Shown: positions 25,150-37,913 of the stretch, piece by piece
How the letters are laid out: each line of letters opens with the position of its first letter
Position numbering within the stretch: position 1 is the stretch's first letter
Source: Chryseobacterium sp. C-71
GTDB lineage: Bacteria > Bacteroidota > Bacteroidia > Flavobacteriales > Weeksellaceae
DNA: 64,000 nt
Reading direction: 5' to 3'
NCBI RefSeq assembly: GCF_020911865.1
Contig: NZ_CP087131.1
Location: 4,154,001-4,218,000 of the forward strand
Program-made: the position numbers and the translations under genes
Notes under the pieces: generated by a model
Seen by the model: the letters and a program-made list of their open reading frames with translations, nothing else
What the model was told of the DNA's origin: nothing
The model's database searches: none

Positions 25150-26847
25150 ATGCAATTATCAGAACAGGAAATCATTAGAAGAGAAAAGCTGACTAAGCTT
25201 GTTGAAATGGGAATCAACGCATTCCCGGCAGAAGAATATGTTATTACAGATACTACAGAATCTATAAAACAGAATTTTTCTGAAAGTAAACAGGTGAAGA
25301 TTGCGGGAAGATTGATGTCTCGCAGAATTCAGGGGAAGGCTTCTTTTGCTGAATTGCAGGATTCTACAGGGAAAATTCAGGTGTACTTCAACAGAGACGA
25401 AATCTGTATAGGAGAAGACAAAACTTTATACAACGACGTTTATAAACATCTTTTAGATATCGGTGACATCATCGGCATCGAAGGAGAATTGTTTACCACT
25501 CAGGTTGGTGAGAAGACGGTTTTGGTTAAAAATTTTACATTGCTTACCAAAGCATTGCGTCCGCTTCCACAAGCAAAAACTGATGAAAACGGAGTGGTAC
25601 ATGATGCTTTCAACGATCCTGAAATGAGATATAGACAGCGTTATGTCGATTTGACGGTGAATCCGCAGGTAAAAGAAATTTTCGTGAAAAGAACAAAACT
25701 GTTCAATGCCATGAGAACTTTCTTTAATGATGCAGGTTATTTTGAAGTTGAAACTCCAATTTTGCAGTCAATTCCTGGTGGAGCTGCGGCTAGACCATTC
25801 ATAACGCATCACAATGCTTTAGACATTCCTTTATATTTAAGAATCGCAAACGAATTGTATCTGAAAAGATTGATTGTTGGTGGGTTTGACGGTGTTTATG
25901 AATTTTCGAAAAACTTCAGAAATGAAGGTATGGACAGAACTCATAATCCGGAATTTACCGCAATGGAAATTTATGTAGCCTACAAAGACTACAATTGGAT
26001 GATGGATTTCACAGAGAAATTACTGGAATTCTGTGCAACTTCGGTGAACGGAAATTCAGAATCAACTTTTGGCGAACATACCATCAGCTGGAAAGCTCCT
26101 TATCCAAGAGTTTCAATGACCGATGCCATTATCAAATATACAGGTTTCGATATTACAGGAAAATCTGAACAGGAATTGTTTGATTTTGCTAAATCTATCG
26201 GAATTGATGTAAATGAAACGATGGGTAAAGGAAAATTAATCGACGAAATTTTTGGTGAAAAATGTGAAGGAAACTTCATTCAGCCGACTTTTATTACCGA
26301 TTATCCGATCGAAATGTCTCCTTTGACCAAGAAACATAGAAGCAAAGAAGGTCTGACTGAACGTTTCGAATTAATGGTTTGCGGTAAAGAAATTGCGAAT
26401 GCTTATTCGGAGTTAAATGACCCGATTGATCAGAGGGAACGTTTTGAAGAGCAATTGAAATTAGCTGAAAAAGGTGATGATGAAGCAACAGGATTTATCG
26501 ATGAAGATTTCCTGAGAGCTCTAGAATACGGAATGCCGCCAACTTCAGGTTTAGGAATCGGAATGGACAGATTGATTATGTTTTTAACAAACAATCCATC
26601 AATTCAGGAAGTATTATTCTTCCCTCAAATGAGACCAGAAAAAACCGTTGCTCAAATTGAATTAGGAGAAGATGAAAAGATTATTCTTGATATCCTAAAA
26701 TCTGGCGAACAAATCGCTTTGGCTGAAGTGAAAACTTTAAGCAAATTATCAGGAAAGAAATGGGATAAAGCTTCTAAAACTTTAACGAAAGGTAATTTGG
26801 TGAAGGTTGAGAAGATTGATGAGAATGTATTGATGAAATTGGTTTAA
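25150..26847 (+). CDS. lysS: Lysyl-tRNA synthetase, class II
   Basis: A 565-residue class II synthetase that charges tRNA-Lys. An N-terminal OB-fold (about 50-140) precedes the catalytic core with motif 2 NFRNEGMDRTHNPEFTAMEIY (in two blocks near 255-275) and motif 3 GLGIGMDRLIMFL (about 475-487). It carries about 60 extra residues at the C-terminus beyond the usual 500, with the helical DEKIILDILKSG and LSGKKWDKASKTL; it resembles a small winged-helix tail and may be lineage specific. Confidence 0.97.
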   Translation: MQLSEQEIIRREKLTKLVEMGINAFPAEEYVITDTTESIKQNFSESKQVKIAGRLMSRRIQGKASFAELQDSTGKIQVYFNRDEICIGEDKTLYNDVYKHLLDIGDIIGIEGELFTTQVGEKTVLVKNFTLLTKALRPLPQAKTDENGVVHDAFNDPEMRYRQRYVDLTVNPQVKEIFVKRTKLFNAMRTFFNDAGYFEVETPILQSIPGGAAARPFITHHNALDIPLYLRIANELYLKRLIVGGFDGVYEFSKNFRNEGMDRTHNPEFTAMEIYVAYKDYNWMMDFTEKLLEFCATSVNGNSESTFGEHTISWKAPYPRVSMTDAIIKYTGFDITGKSEQELFDFAKSIGIDVNETMGKGKLIDEIFGEKCEGNFIQPTFITDYPIEMSPLTKKHRSKEGLTERFELMVCGKEIANAYSELNDPIDQRERFEEQLKLAEKGDDEATGFIDEDFLRALEYGMPPTSGLGIGMDRLIMFLTNNPSIQEVLFFPQMRPEKTVAQIELGEDEKIILDILKSGEQIALAEVKTLSKLSGKKWDKASKTLTKGNLVKVEKIDENVLMKLV

Positions 26848-26871
26848 AATCAAGTAGAAATAAATAAGTAA

Positions 26872-26900
26872 AAAAAAGCGAACTTAAAGTTCGCTTTTTA
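26872..26900 (+). terminator. Rho-independent terminator after lysS
   Basis: AGCGAACTT and AAGTTCGCT (26877-26895) form a near-perfect palindrome flanked by A and T runs. Confidence 0.88.
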
Positions 26901-26958
26901 TCATTTTCATGTGATTAATTTTTATTAACTTTGCTCTTAGGAAAAAAAAACACCTAAG

Positions 26959-28365
26959 ATGAAAAAAATAATTTCTGCAGTTCTTGCCTGCAATCTTGCG
27001 TATTCTTATGCACAAATTACACTTACAAAAGATTTAAGTTTTGGAAATAACGGAGAATATATCTATCCTCATACAGGATCGTATGCTACTCATAAATTAT
27101 TGGGTGATAAAATTTTAGTATGTTTTAATTATAGCAACCCAGGATCTTCTGCTGGTTACAGCAAATTCATCCGATTAAATTCTAATGGCAGTTTAGATCT
27201 CAGCTTTGGAACTAATGGTGAATTTACAGATGGAGGAAATCCCGGATCTCCGGATACAATGTATTATGGCACCGAAGATTATTTGATCACAGCTTCAGAT
27301 TCTAAATATTTTTCTAGTGGAACATTTGACAATGTTTTTATGAATAATTGGGGAATAAACTCTATTAACCAAAAAAAGTATTTGCACATTTTGAGTGACG
27401 GTAAAATGATATTCAGAAAAGATGCAAATTTCACAAAAATCTTATCTGATGGAGCTTTAGACACCTCATACGGAACCAACGGAAGTATCACTACGCTACC
27501 TTATTCAGTTGGCTATTATAAAGGATTAGTTGTAGGTAATTTTGCTTATGAGTTCGGAACCAGTACAGCTCAAATGACAAATGGAATCAGAAAAATTAAT
27601 ACAAGCACAGGAAGCTTAGATTTAAGTTATGGCAATGGTGGTTATGGAAATACTTCTATTATACCTTAAATGTTGATCAATTCAATTCCTCATCAGATTG
27701 ATAACTCTATGATTAACTTCATTTATAATGATGGGACTGGGCAATACAGTTTATCTAAAACAAATTCAAACGGATTACTGGATGCGAATTTTGGCAACAG
27801 TGGGATTTTTCCAATTCCAGCTTCCATCAACTCGATACCTTACACACTTGAAAGTTCATCATACAAGACTCAAGGAAGCGGAAATGTATTTTTATTGGTC
27901 GAATCAAACAATACCAATGACTACGAAATTATTAGTTATTCTTTTTCAGGAAATTTACAGACAATAAATGCTTTGCAAACCTTTCCAACAGGTTTTAACA
28001 GGTATGATTTTTACCCTTATCCGGCACCATATACCTATAGAATTGAAATTAAGGATAATTACATTTACTTATTTACTCCGACAAAAATAATTAAATATAT
28101 AATTTCAAACTCCACACTTTCCGTATCAGAAAATGCAGATAAAAATGATTTGGTTCAGTTTGCTAATCCTTTCGGCGATCAATTACTATTAAATACAAAT
28201 GAGAAAATTAAAAGTATTGACATTTACGATGAAGGTGGGCGTCTAGTGTTGAGAAATAAATCTTCAAAAAACATAGATACCTCTGGTTTAAATCAAGGTG
28301 CTTATTTTATAAAAGTAACAACAGAATCAAATCAGATAATTTACAGAAAAGGAATTAAAAATTAA
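26959..28365 (+). pseudogene. Delta-60-repeat protein with T9SS sorting tail, interrupted by an in-frame stop
   Basis: Two open stretches in the same frame are separated by one TAA at 27667-27669, immediately followed by ATG. Together they encode about 468 residues: signal peptide (KKIISAVLACNLAYSYAQ), at least four delta-60 beta-propeller-like repeats with the LDxSFGxNG pattern (near 75, 165, 218 and 272) that span the stop, and a T9SS type A sorting domain at the end (FANPFGDQLLLNTNEKIK, then IYDEGGRLVL and the terminal KGIKN). An intact product would be secreted by the type IX system and fixed at the surface. A promoter -7 box TAACTTTG is at 26926-26933. The stop could be a real nonsense mutation or a base-call error. 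Confidence 0.8.
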
Positions 28366-28370
28366 ACGTC

Positions 28371-28408
28371 AAATTAAAAATCCTGAAAATTTCAGGATTT
28401 TTAATTTT
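28371..28408 (+). terminator. Terminator after the delta-60 gene
   Basis: AAATTAAAAATCCTGAAA is followed by its complement, with a T run after it. The long stem could work in both directions. Confidence 0.8.
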
Positions 28409-28451
28409 TTAATAACAATAATTGAACAATTTTGCGTTTTAAGTAAAACTA

Positions 28452-29275
28452 ATGAAAGCCTTCATATTCTTTTTTCTGTTTTTTATTTCTATAACATTTG
28501 ATGCACAAATGCTCACTTCCGTTTATTTTAAAAACAACAGTTATGAGCTTAATCAGGTATCTAAAAACAAGTTGGATAGTTTATCCCGATTAAAAAGTAA
28601 TCTCACATTCAGAATTTTTGGAAATTGTGATCCTTCCGGAAATCTTGCACTCAATAAAAAACTATCAGAAAACCGTGCAAATGCAGTCAGTGAATATTTA
28701 AAAGGAAAAATTTCGAACAATATTAAATTGCAAACTACAGTTGGTTTGGGTGTAGAAAAACAAATCAACGACAACAGTACAGAAGATCTTCGAGAAAAAA
28801 ACAGAAGAGTGGATGTATTTATTGAAAAATCATTCGCTCCTAGAGAAAAAATTTCGAGAAAAGCGTATCCAAGTTTTCTCAATACGAAAATTGCAATGAT
28901 GAAAGTGAAAGATACTTTTTCACTTCCTGATGTGAATTTTATTGGAGGTCGTCACTTCTGGCTTCCGTCCGGAAATACAAATCTGCTGAAACTTTCAAAA
29001 ATATTAAAAGAAAATCCAAGTCTTGAGGTTGAATTGCAGGGACATATTTGCTGCGATTACGAGAATTTCGATGGTGAAGATATTGATTAAAAACATTCAA
29101 TCTTTCATGGACGAGAGCTACTGCAATCAAAGACTATTTGCTGAAACAAGGTATTGAGCAGAATAGAATTATGGTAAAAGGTCTCGGTCATCTCAATCCG
29201 GTCGTTTACCCTGAAATAACAGAGGCCGACCGAATCAAGAACCGTAGAGTAGAATTGGTTTTAACTATAAAATAA
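28452..29275 (+). pseudogene. OmpA-family protein, frameshifted near its C-terminus
   Basis: The frame starting at 28452 gives 212 residues: a signal peptide (FIFFFLFFISITFDAQ), one OmpA-like domain (LTSVYFKNNSYELN to REKNRRVDVFIEKS), and the start of a second (FWLPSGNTNLLKLSKIL, LEVELQGHICCDY), ending at TAA 29088-29090. The rest of the second domain is in the -1 frame from 29087 to 29275 (LSWTRATAIKDYLLKQ, VKGLGHLNPVVYP, RIKNRRVELVLTIK). Adding one base near 29087-29093 restores a full domain. The break is next to a five-A run, so deletion or sequencing error are both likely. It converges with cydB two bases away. Confidence 0.82.
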
Positions 29276-29277
29276 CT

Positions 29278-30288
29278 TTAAGATTTTCCTTTTGCTTTTG
29301 TAAATGAAAACATCAGATAAAATAAGAACGGTAAAATAAATAGTGATCCTAAAACCAAAGCCCAACCCAAAGCAGAAATTGTTTTTTCGGCAGCGATATG
29401 TTTTAATAAAGAAAGGTGTTGTCCGTTTCCTAATAAAATAATATCCGGATTATGTTGATACGTTGCTGCTACAAGAATCATAATGATCTGAAAACCGGCT
29501 AAAGCTCTTACTGGAAGCAATTTCCGGTTATGCATTGCTCTTAATATTAAACCTAAGGCAACGGTTGCAAAGGAAATTGACATCACACCCAATGGTTTAG
29601 AAAAAATCCATTTTGTTAAAGGAATATCGGAAAAATAAGCAGCAGAAAAGACCAACAATCCCGTTACGACTACAAAAATCATTGTCTGATGTGATTTTTT
29701 AATCATTAAACCTAATTCTAATCTGTCGCTGGTTTCCCGTAAAGAAAAAATGGAAGCTAAATAAGCGCAAAGAGAAACGGTAAATAATCCAACCGCAACA
29801 CCAAACCAATTGAGCCAGCTGAAGACATACAAATCTAAAAAGTTATTTGCATCAGGATTGATTGATTGTGAAACCGTCGCAGCGGCTATTAAACCTAAGA
29901 AAAAGGGTGTTAGAAGACTCGCATAATAGAAAATCTGTGTATAAATTATCTGCCATTGATCTTCCACTGCATCATAATGTCTGAAGGTGAACGCAGTTCC
30001 TCTCGCAATAATTCCCACCAGCATCAAAACCAAAGGAATGTGAAGGTAAGTAGACATTGTTGTATAGATTTCAGGGAATCCTACGAATAGAATAACAATC
30101 GCAATAATTAACCACATATGATTGGCTTCCCAAACAGGTGCTATTGATTCATACATGATTTTTTCTGTGTATTTTCTGTTTTTCTTTTTAGTCATTAATT
30201 CTACAATTCCTGCTCCGAAATCAGCACCACCCAAAATCACATAAAGGCATACGGAAAGCCATAAGAAACCAATTACAACGTATATCAT
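29278..30288 (-). CDS. cydB: Cytochrome bd quinol oxidase subunit II
   Basis: A 336-residue protein with eight to nine predicted membrane spans, starting YVVIGFLWLSVCLYVILGGADFGAG, which is typical for CydB. The segment ESIAPVWEANHMWLIIAIV (about 47-65) is family-specific. It pairs with CydA for quinol oxidation coupled to oxygen reduction, with high oxygen affinity. The start overlaps the cydA stop by four bases. Confidence 0.95.
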   Translation of the reverse strand: MIYVVIGFLWLSVCLYVILGGADFGAGIVELMTKKKNRKYTEKIMYESIAPVWEANHMWLIIAIVILFVGFPEIYTTMSTYLHIPLVLMLVGIIARGTAFTFRHYDAVEDQWQIIYTQIFYYASLLTPFFLGLIAAATVSQSINPDANNFLDLYVFSWLNWFGVAVGLFTVSLCAYLASIFSLRETSDRLELGLMIKKSHQTMIFVVVTGLLVFSAAYFSDIPLTKWIFSKPLGVMSISFATVALGLILRAMHNRKLLPVRALAGFQIIMILVAATYQHNPDIILLGNGQHLSLLKHIAAEKTISALGWALVLGSLFILPFLFYLMFSFTKAKGKS

Positions 30289-31628
30289 GATTTTTTGTTT
30301 TTAGTGTTAAATTGTGCATCTGTCGGGTCGTAAAGTTTGGGAACCATCTGTATCTGCCTTCTCAAAAGAAAAATAATAATCAATGATAATGAAATAAAAA
30401 TAGCCGTAAAAAAGTAAAATGAATACTGAATTCCAGGCATTGGTGTCATAGCATCTACGGTTTTCATAATTCCGTAAATAATCCAAGGTTGTCTTCCGAC
30501 TTCAGTGACTGTCCAGCCAGCTTCTAGGGCAATATATCCAAATGGTGTTGCAAAAAGAAATGTTTTCAGCAGCCAGTTTTTATTTAGCCAATCTTTTTTA
30601 AAAAAGAAAGCGTAGAGATAAAGACTTCCGATACAAATCATCACCACGCCAAAGAAAATCATAATCTGGAAAGCGTAATGTACAACCGCAACAGGTGGCC
30701 ATTCATCTTTTGGAAAATCATTTAAACCTTTTATTTCTGCGTTAAAATCATTAGTAGCTAAAAAGCTTAAAACTTTTGGAATTTTTAAAGCATAATTAAT
30801 TTCACCTTTTTCTTCATCAGGAATTCCACCAATCACAAAAGCTGCACCTTTTTCAGTTTTAAAATGCGCTTCCATCGCAGCTAATTTTATAGGTTGTCTT
30901 TCTGCAACAGATTTTGCTGCCACATCACCGCTTAAAGGAGCACCGAACGCACCAATCATTGCAAAAGCAGCGGCAATTCTGAATGCTTTGGTATGAAATT
31001 CAACATTTTTTTTTTTCATGATTAAGAAAGCATGAACTCCAGCAACGGCAAATCCGGTCGCGCAAAATGCAGCCACCGTCATGTGTAAAGCCTGTGGAAA
31101 CCACGCTTCATTAAACATTGCTTTAATCGGGTCAATATTGACGTATTCTCCATTGATATAATCAAAACCAGTAGGTGAATTCATCCACGCATTTGCTGCA
31201 ACGACTAAAATTCCTGATGCTAAACCACTTAAGCCAACCAAAAATCCGCAAAACCAATGAAACCATTTATTAAATTTATCCCATCCGTAAAGAAAAAATC
31301 CGATCGCAATGGCTTCGATAAAAAAGGCTGTTCCTTCGAGAGAAAACGGCATTCCGAAAATGGGACCTGCGTGTTTCATAAATCCGGGCCAAAGAAGCCC
31401 CAACTCGAATGAAAGCATTGTTCCGGAAACGGCTCCAGTGGCAAACAAAATCGCAACACCTTTGCTCCATGCTTTTGTGAGACCTTTGTAAATTTCATTC
31501 CCGGTTTTGAGGTATTTCCAGTGTGCGAATGCCATGAGAAAAGGCATTACCATTCCGACGCAGGCGAAAATAATATGAAAACCTAATGAAAGCGCCATCT
31601 GGGCTCGTGCAGCGATAAAATCATCCAT
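30285..31628 (-). CDS. cydA: Cytochrome bd quinol oxidase subunit I
   Basis: A 447-residue membrane protein carrying the haems. The opening ARAQMALSLGFHIIFACVG includes His18, matching the haem b595 ligand; the segment GRQPWIIYGIMKTVDAMTP (about 375-393) is the family signature near the haem b558 site. Its length fits the short Q-loop type (E. coli CydA is 522 residues). Together with CydB it lets the cell respire at low oxygen. It is the first gene of a two-gene operon. Confidence 0.96.
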   Translation of the reverse strand: MDDFIAARAQMALSLGFHIIFACVGMVMPFLMAFAHWKYLKTGNEIYKGLTKAWSKGVAILFATGAVSGTMLSFELGLLWPGFMKHAGPIFGMPFSLEGTAFFIEAIAIGFFLYGWDKFNKWFHWFCGFLVGLSGLASGILVVAANAWMNSPTGFDYINGEYVNIDPIKAMFNEAWFPQALHMTVAAFCATGFAVAGVHAFLIMKKKNVEFHTKAFRIAAAFAMIGAFGAPLSGDVAAKSVAERQPIKLAAMEAHFKTEKGAAFVIGGIPDEEKGEINYALKIPKVLSFLATNDFNAEIKGLNDFPKDEWPPVAVVHYAFQIMIFFGVVMICIGSLYLYAFFFKKDWLNKNWLLKTFLFATPFGYIALEAGWTVTEVGRQPWIIYGIMKTVDAMTPMPGIQYSFYFFTAIFISLSLIIIFLLRRQIQMVPKLYDPTDAQFNTKNKKS

Positions 31629-31846
31629 AATATTAATTTTCAGCTGAAAGTTACGGATAAAATTAGGGTAACTTTATATGATTTAAAACATTGCAATCAT
31701 TTGTTTATTGCGTTGTAACTTTATTGTTTTTTTTTGTTGAATGAATCATTCAAATTTTAGGACAAATTCTGATATTTTAAGAGGTAAATTACTTTCATAA
31801 GTCGAAAAAAATCACGATATTTGTAAGAATTTTTATTCAAAACGAA

Positions 31847-34992
<3,146 letters not shown>

Positions 34993-35014
34993 TAATCTTC
35001 AAAAATAATATTTC

Positions 35015-35044
35015 AAAGACTCCATTTTTTTGGAGTCTTTTTTT
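35015..35044 (+). terminator. Rho-independent terminator after gyrB
   Basis: AAAGACTCC, T-rich loop, GGAGTCTTT, then more T. It is a nine-pair perfect stem and lies directly against the truncated reading frame that follows. Confidence 0.92.
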
Positions 35045-35051
35045 GTCTTAA

Positions 35052-35696
35052 AAAACTAATAATTCTCATATTAAAGGAAGTTATAATAGCCATACAACTA
35101 AAGCGAAAATAAATCCTGACGGTACTGTAACAGGTCAATATCAGGATCAGGATGAAGGTTTGCTGGCTCTGAATGCAAAAGAAAATTTTGATGAAAATCC
35201 GGATAAATACAAAAAACAATACAAGGAGAATTTTTCGGTTGATTTTGATAATATCAATTCAAGAGTTTTAGAAGGCGGAGAGTTCAGATCTACCATGAGT
35301 TTTACATCAAGTAATATGATTGATAATTTAGGTAAAAGAAAAATCATCAACCCGCTTTTATTTTTGCATCAAACGACCAACGATTTTGATCAGCAGGAGG
35401 AAAGAAAGTATATGATTGATTTTATTTCGCCGATCAGTAAGACAAAAATTGTTGAAATTGAAATTCCGGAAGGATATGAAGTTGCAGATTTACCAAAAAG
35501 CAAAAAAATTGTGACTGAAGATAAAGAAATTAGTTATTCTTACACTGTAGAAAGAAAAGAAAATAGAATTGTCACGATTTCAGAATATAAAATCGCAAGT
35601 GCAGATTATCCTAAAGAATATTATCCCGCTTTCAAGCAAATATGGAAAGTAATTTCTGACAGCGAAAACCAGGTGATGAGTTTAATCAAAAAGTAA
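35052..35696 (+). pseudogene. C-terminal remnant of a DUF3857/transglutaminase-family protein
   Basis: The frame is open from 35052, right after a stop at 35049, and has no ATG before the conserved part; a TTG at 35160 is the first possible start. The remnant reads HIKGSYNSHTTKAKINPDG, then TVTGQYQDQDEG, GLLALNAKENFDENPD and a long tail with IVEIEIPEGYEVADLPKS and YPKEYYPAFKQIW. This is the usual end (DUF3858 part) of Bacteroidetes proteins whose N-terminus has DUF3857 and a transglutaminase-like fold. More than half of a normal protein is missing. It begins eight bases after the gyrB terminator, as if an end was left after a deletion. The tail has kept its reading frame. Confidence 0.8.
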
Positions 35697-35721
35697 AGTA
35701 AACAAATATCAAATAAAAACG

Positions 35722-35749
35722 AAAACCATTCATCTTTTGAATGGTTTTT
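35722..35749 (+). terminator. Terminator after the remnant gene
   Basis: AAAACCATTC, loop ATCTTTT, GAATGGTTTT and T. A perfect ten-pair stem remains in place behind the truncated gene. Confidence 0.9.
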
Positions 35750-35774
35750 GCATTGCTACACGAAATAATAATTT

Positions 35775-36602
35775 ATGAAAAACACCATTGCTATTTTTAC
35801 TATTTCTGCAGTATTTGCTCTAGCATCTTGTAAAAAGAATGATTCTCAAACAGCAGAGACAAATACTACAGAAGTTAAGGCTCCCGAAAAATTTACGGTA
35901 GATTCTGTTAAAGTAACTGATTCTATGAAAATTAATGATAAACTTTCTGTGAATTATGCTTCAAAAATGTTGGTATTTCCTACACTGAAAGACAAAGCGC
36001 TTTTAGACAGCATTTATTACGATAAAAAAGGGATTACAGATTTTTCCAAAAACGGACTGCAGAGTTTTTTAGATAAAGATAAAACTGAATTTTTCTCATC
36101 GACAAAAGAAAAAAGCAGCGAATGGATTGCTGATATCCAATACAAACAGACTTGGGAAGCGGGGTCTTTTATGAAGCTTCTTTCTCAGACTGACGATTTT
36201 CTTCAAATCGAGTATCTGTTTACATCTTACGAAGGCGGCGCGCACGGAAATTATTCTTTTGCTGCACGAGTTTTTGATCTGAAAAGTAATAAAAAACTGA
36301 ATTTGAAAGATATTACGACAATGCCACAAGCCAGATTATCAGAGCTTTTAATGAAAAATATAGACAAACTTCCGAGTGGAACAACCGATTCTGACGGTGC
36401 GGTTAATAATTCTGAGATGCTTCTGGTTGATGTCATCCCTGCAAATAAAGATTTTTATTTTGACGAGAAAAATCTCTATTTTCATTACAGTCCTTATGAA
36501 ATTGCCGCTTTTGCAGCGGGTGATATCGTGATTCCTGTATCTTGGGAAGAGCTGAAAGGAACAGTAAATCCTGAATTTAAAAAGAGAATGAAAATTAACT
36601 AA
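35775..36602 (+). CDS. RsiV-like (DUF3298) lipoprotein
   Basis: A 275-residue lipoprotein (signal AIFTISAVFALASC, Cys19). Residues about 60-260 match DUF4163/DUF3298 (RsiV and PdaC-like): the signature YEGGAHGNYSFAARVFDLKSN is near 160-180, and the end has FYFDEKNLYFHYSPYEIAAFAAG (in two blocks about 225-247) followed by VIPVSWEEL. In Bacillus this fold senses lysozyme in an anti-sigma factor. No transmembrane anti-sigma part is present here, so a sensing role is uncertain. It is flanked by terminators on both sides and is a single-gene unit. Confidence 0.8.
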   Translation: MKNTIAIFTISAVFALASCKKNDSQTAETNTTEVKAPEKFTVDSVKVTDSMKINDKLSVNYASKMLVFPTLKDKALLDSIYYDKKGITDFSKNGLQSFLDKDKTEFFSSTKEKSSEWIADIQYKQTWEAGSFMKLLSQTDDFLQIEYLFTSYEGGAHGNYSFAARVFDLKSNKKLNLKDITTMPQARLSELLMKNIDKLPSGTTDSDGAVNNSEMLLVDVIPANKDFYFDEKNLYFHYSPYEIAAFAAGDIVIPVSWEELKGTVNPEFKKRMKIN

Positions 36603-36606
36603 TATT

Positions 36607-36634
36607 AATGCTTCCAAATCAGGAAGCATTTTTT
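36607..36634 (+). terminator. Terminator after the RsiV-like gene
   Basis: AATGCTTCC, loop AAATCA, GGAAGCATT and T run. It overlaps a spurious upstream ATG of the next gene, which supports the later start at 36647. Confidence 0.9.
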
Positions 36635-36646
36635 ACTTTTGTGGCA

Positions 36647-37498
36647 ATGGAAAAAGTAGCTTTTATCATCAATCCTTTTTCGGCGAAAAAGAATTATCAG
36701 CCATTTCTCAATGAGCTGAAGAGGAAAGTCGAAAATCCTTTATATTACATTTCAGAATCTATTCCGGGAACGGAAGAATTTATTCAGAAACATTTTTCGG
36801 ATACGGATATTTTTGTGGCAATCGGAGGGGACGGTACAATTTCTACGGTTGCTAAAAATCTGATTAATACCGATAAAATTTTGGCTATTTTTCCGGCAGG
36901 ATCAGGAAATGGTTTTTCTAATGAAACGCAGTTCAGCAAAAATTTAGATGAACTGTTGGAAAAATTAAAACAAAAAAAATCCAGAAAGATTGATACGTTT
37001 ACCGTTAATGATCGGCTTTCCATCAATGTTTCAGGAACCGGATTTGACGGGAAAGTGGTCAAAGAATTTGAAAAAACCGACCGTGGTTTCAAAAATTACA
37101 TCAAAGTTTCGCTTAAAACATTTTTCAATTACAAACCCATCAAATTAAAGTTTGCTGATGAAAAATACCATCAGTATAATGGTAAGTATTTAATGGTGAA
37201 CATCGCAAACACGCGTCAATTCGGGAATAATGCGTACATCGCTCCGATGGCTAGTAAAAGTGATGGTTTGGTTGATATGGTTTTGGTGAAAAAATTTCCA
37301 CTGACGTATTCTGCGCTTTTTGCATTCAGAATGTTTACCAAAAAACTTAAAGAAGATGATTACATCACTTATCTGCCAGTTTCAGAAGTCGAATTTAAAG
37401 TCAATACCAAAAATTGGCATCTCGATGGTGAATTCAACAAAATAAAATCTCCCATCCACATCAAAGTACAGCCTTCAAGTCTTACGATTTTAATTTAA
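36647..37498 (+). CDS. Diacylglycerol kinase-family lipid kinase
   Basis: A 283-residue protein starting at 36647; the earlier ATG at 36608 falls in a terminator stem. It belongs to the DAGK catalytic family (PF00781, YegS/DgkB type), with the ATP motif GGDGT (60-64) followed by ISTVAKNL, then the second signature INVSGTGFDGKVVKEFE (about 120-136), and a C-terminal lipid-side domain. It would phosphorylate diacylglycerol or a related lipid at the membrane. The exact substrate cannot be known from sequence. Confidence 0.88.
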   Translation: MEKVAFIINPFSAKKNYQPFLNELKRKVENPLYYISESIPGTEEFIQKHFSDTDIFVAIGGDGTISTVAKNLINTDKILAIFPAGSGNGFSNETQFSKNLDELLEKLKQKKSRKIDTFTVNDRLSINVSGTGFDGKVVKEFEKTDRGFKNYIKVSLKTFFNYKPIKLKFADEKYHQYNGKYLMVNIANTRQFGNNAYIAPMASKSDGLVDMVLVKKFPLTYSALFAFRMFTKKLKEDDYITYLPVSEVEFKVNTKNWHLDGEFNKIKSPIHIKVQPSSLTILI

Positions 37499-37534
37499 AT
37501 TCATCATAAACGTAATTGTTCTAAGGAGCTTAAT

Positions 37535-37634
37535 CTCGCTTGTAATTTATACTGAGCGAAGCCGAAGTGCTGTATCTTTTCTTTTGCCTTCGCTTTTACC
37601 AGCAGCAAAAGAAAAGGATGCCGTTACAATCGAG
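37535..37634. repeat. Nested inverted repeat (about 100 bp), MITE-like
   Basis: The outer arms CTCGCTTGTAA (37535-37545) and TTACAATCGAG (37624-37634) match in 10 of 11 positions. The inner arms CTTTTCTTTTGC (37576-37587) and GCAAAAGAAAAG (37605-37616) are perfect. Between them is ACTGAGCGAAGCCGAAG, related to the 24850 region. It fills part of the 415-base gap 37499-37913, which has no gene. Confidence 0.7.
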
Positions 37635-37726
37635 GCTAGTGATTTTCTGGGTAAATGAATGATTTCTTTAAGTTTACATCTAATTAAATATATTGTAATA
37701 AAGATGATGAAAGATAATAAGAGAGA

Positions 37727-37757
37727 ACAAAAAAAGCCTTCAATGAAGAAGGCTTAA
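37727..37757 (-). terminator. Terminator downstream of the dicarboxylate transporter
   Basis: AAGCCTTC, loop, GAAGGCTT with an A run on the left edge, which is a T run on the minus strand. It lies 160 bases after the transporter stop. Confidence 0.7.
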
Positions 37758-37913
37758 AAACACAAATGATGAAAAAAAAATTACCATTATTCAATGATAA
37801 TGTACTGCAAATTTAAGAAAACTAATTTTAAAATCCAAAATTTTGAAGGAGAGGTTTCAAAAATAATATTTAAAATTTAGAAAATGACGGTTTTCGGTTA
37901 TCCAAATAAGAAG

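Noticed and set aside
28452..29275. Programmed -1 frameshift in the OmpA-like gene
   Set aside because: No X XXY YYZ slippery heptamer stands at the shift point and no pseudoknot-like fold is obvious; a one-base deletion or error is simpler.
36608..36646. Earlier ATG for the lipid kinase
   Set aside because: It lies inside the terminator stem of the previous gene and gives a non-conserved start.
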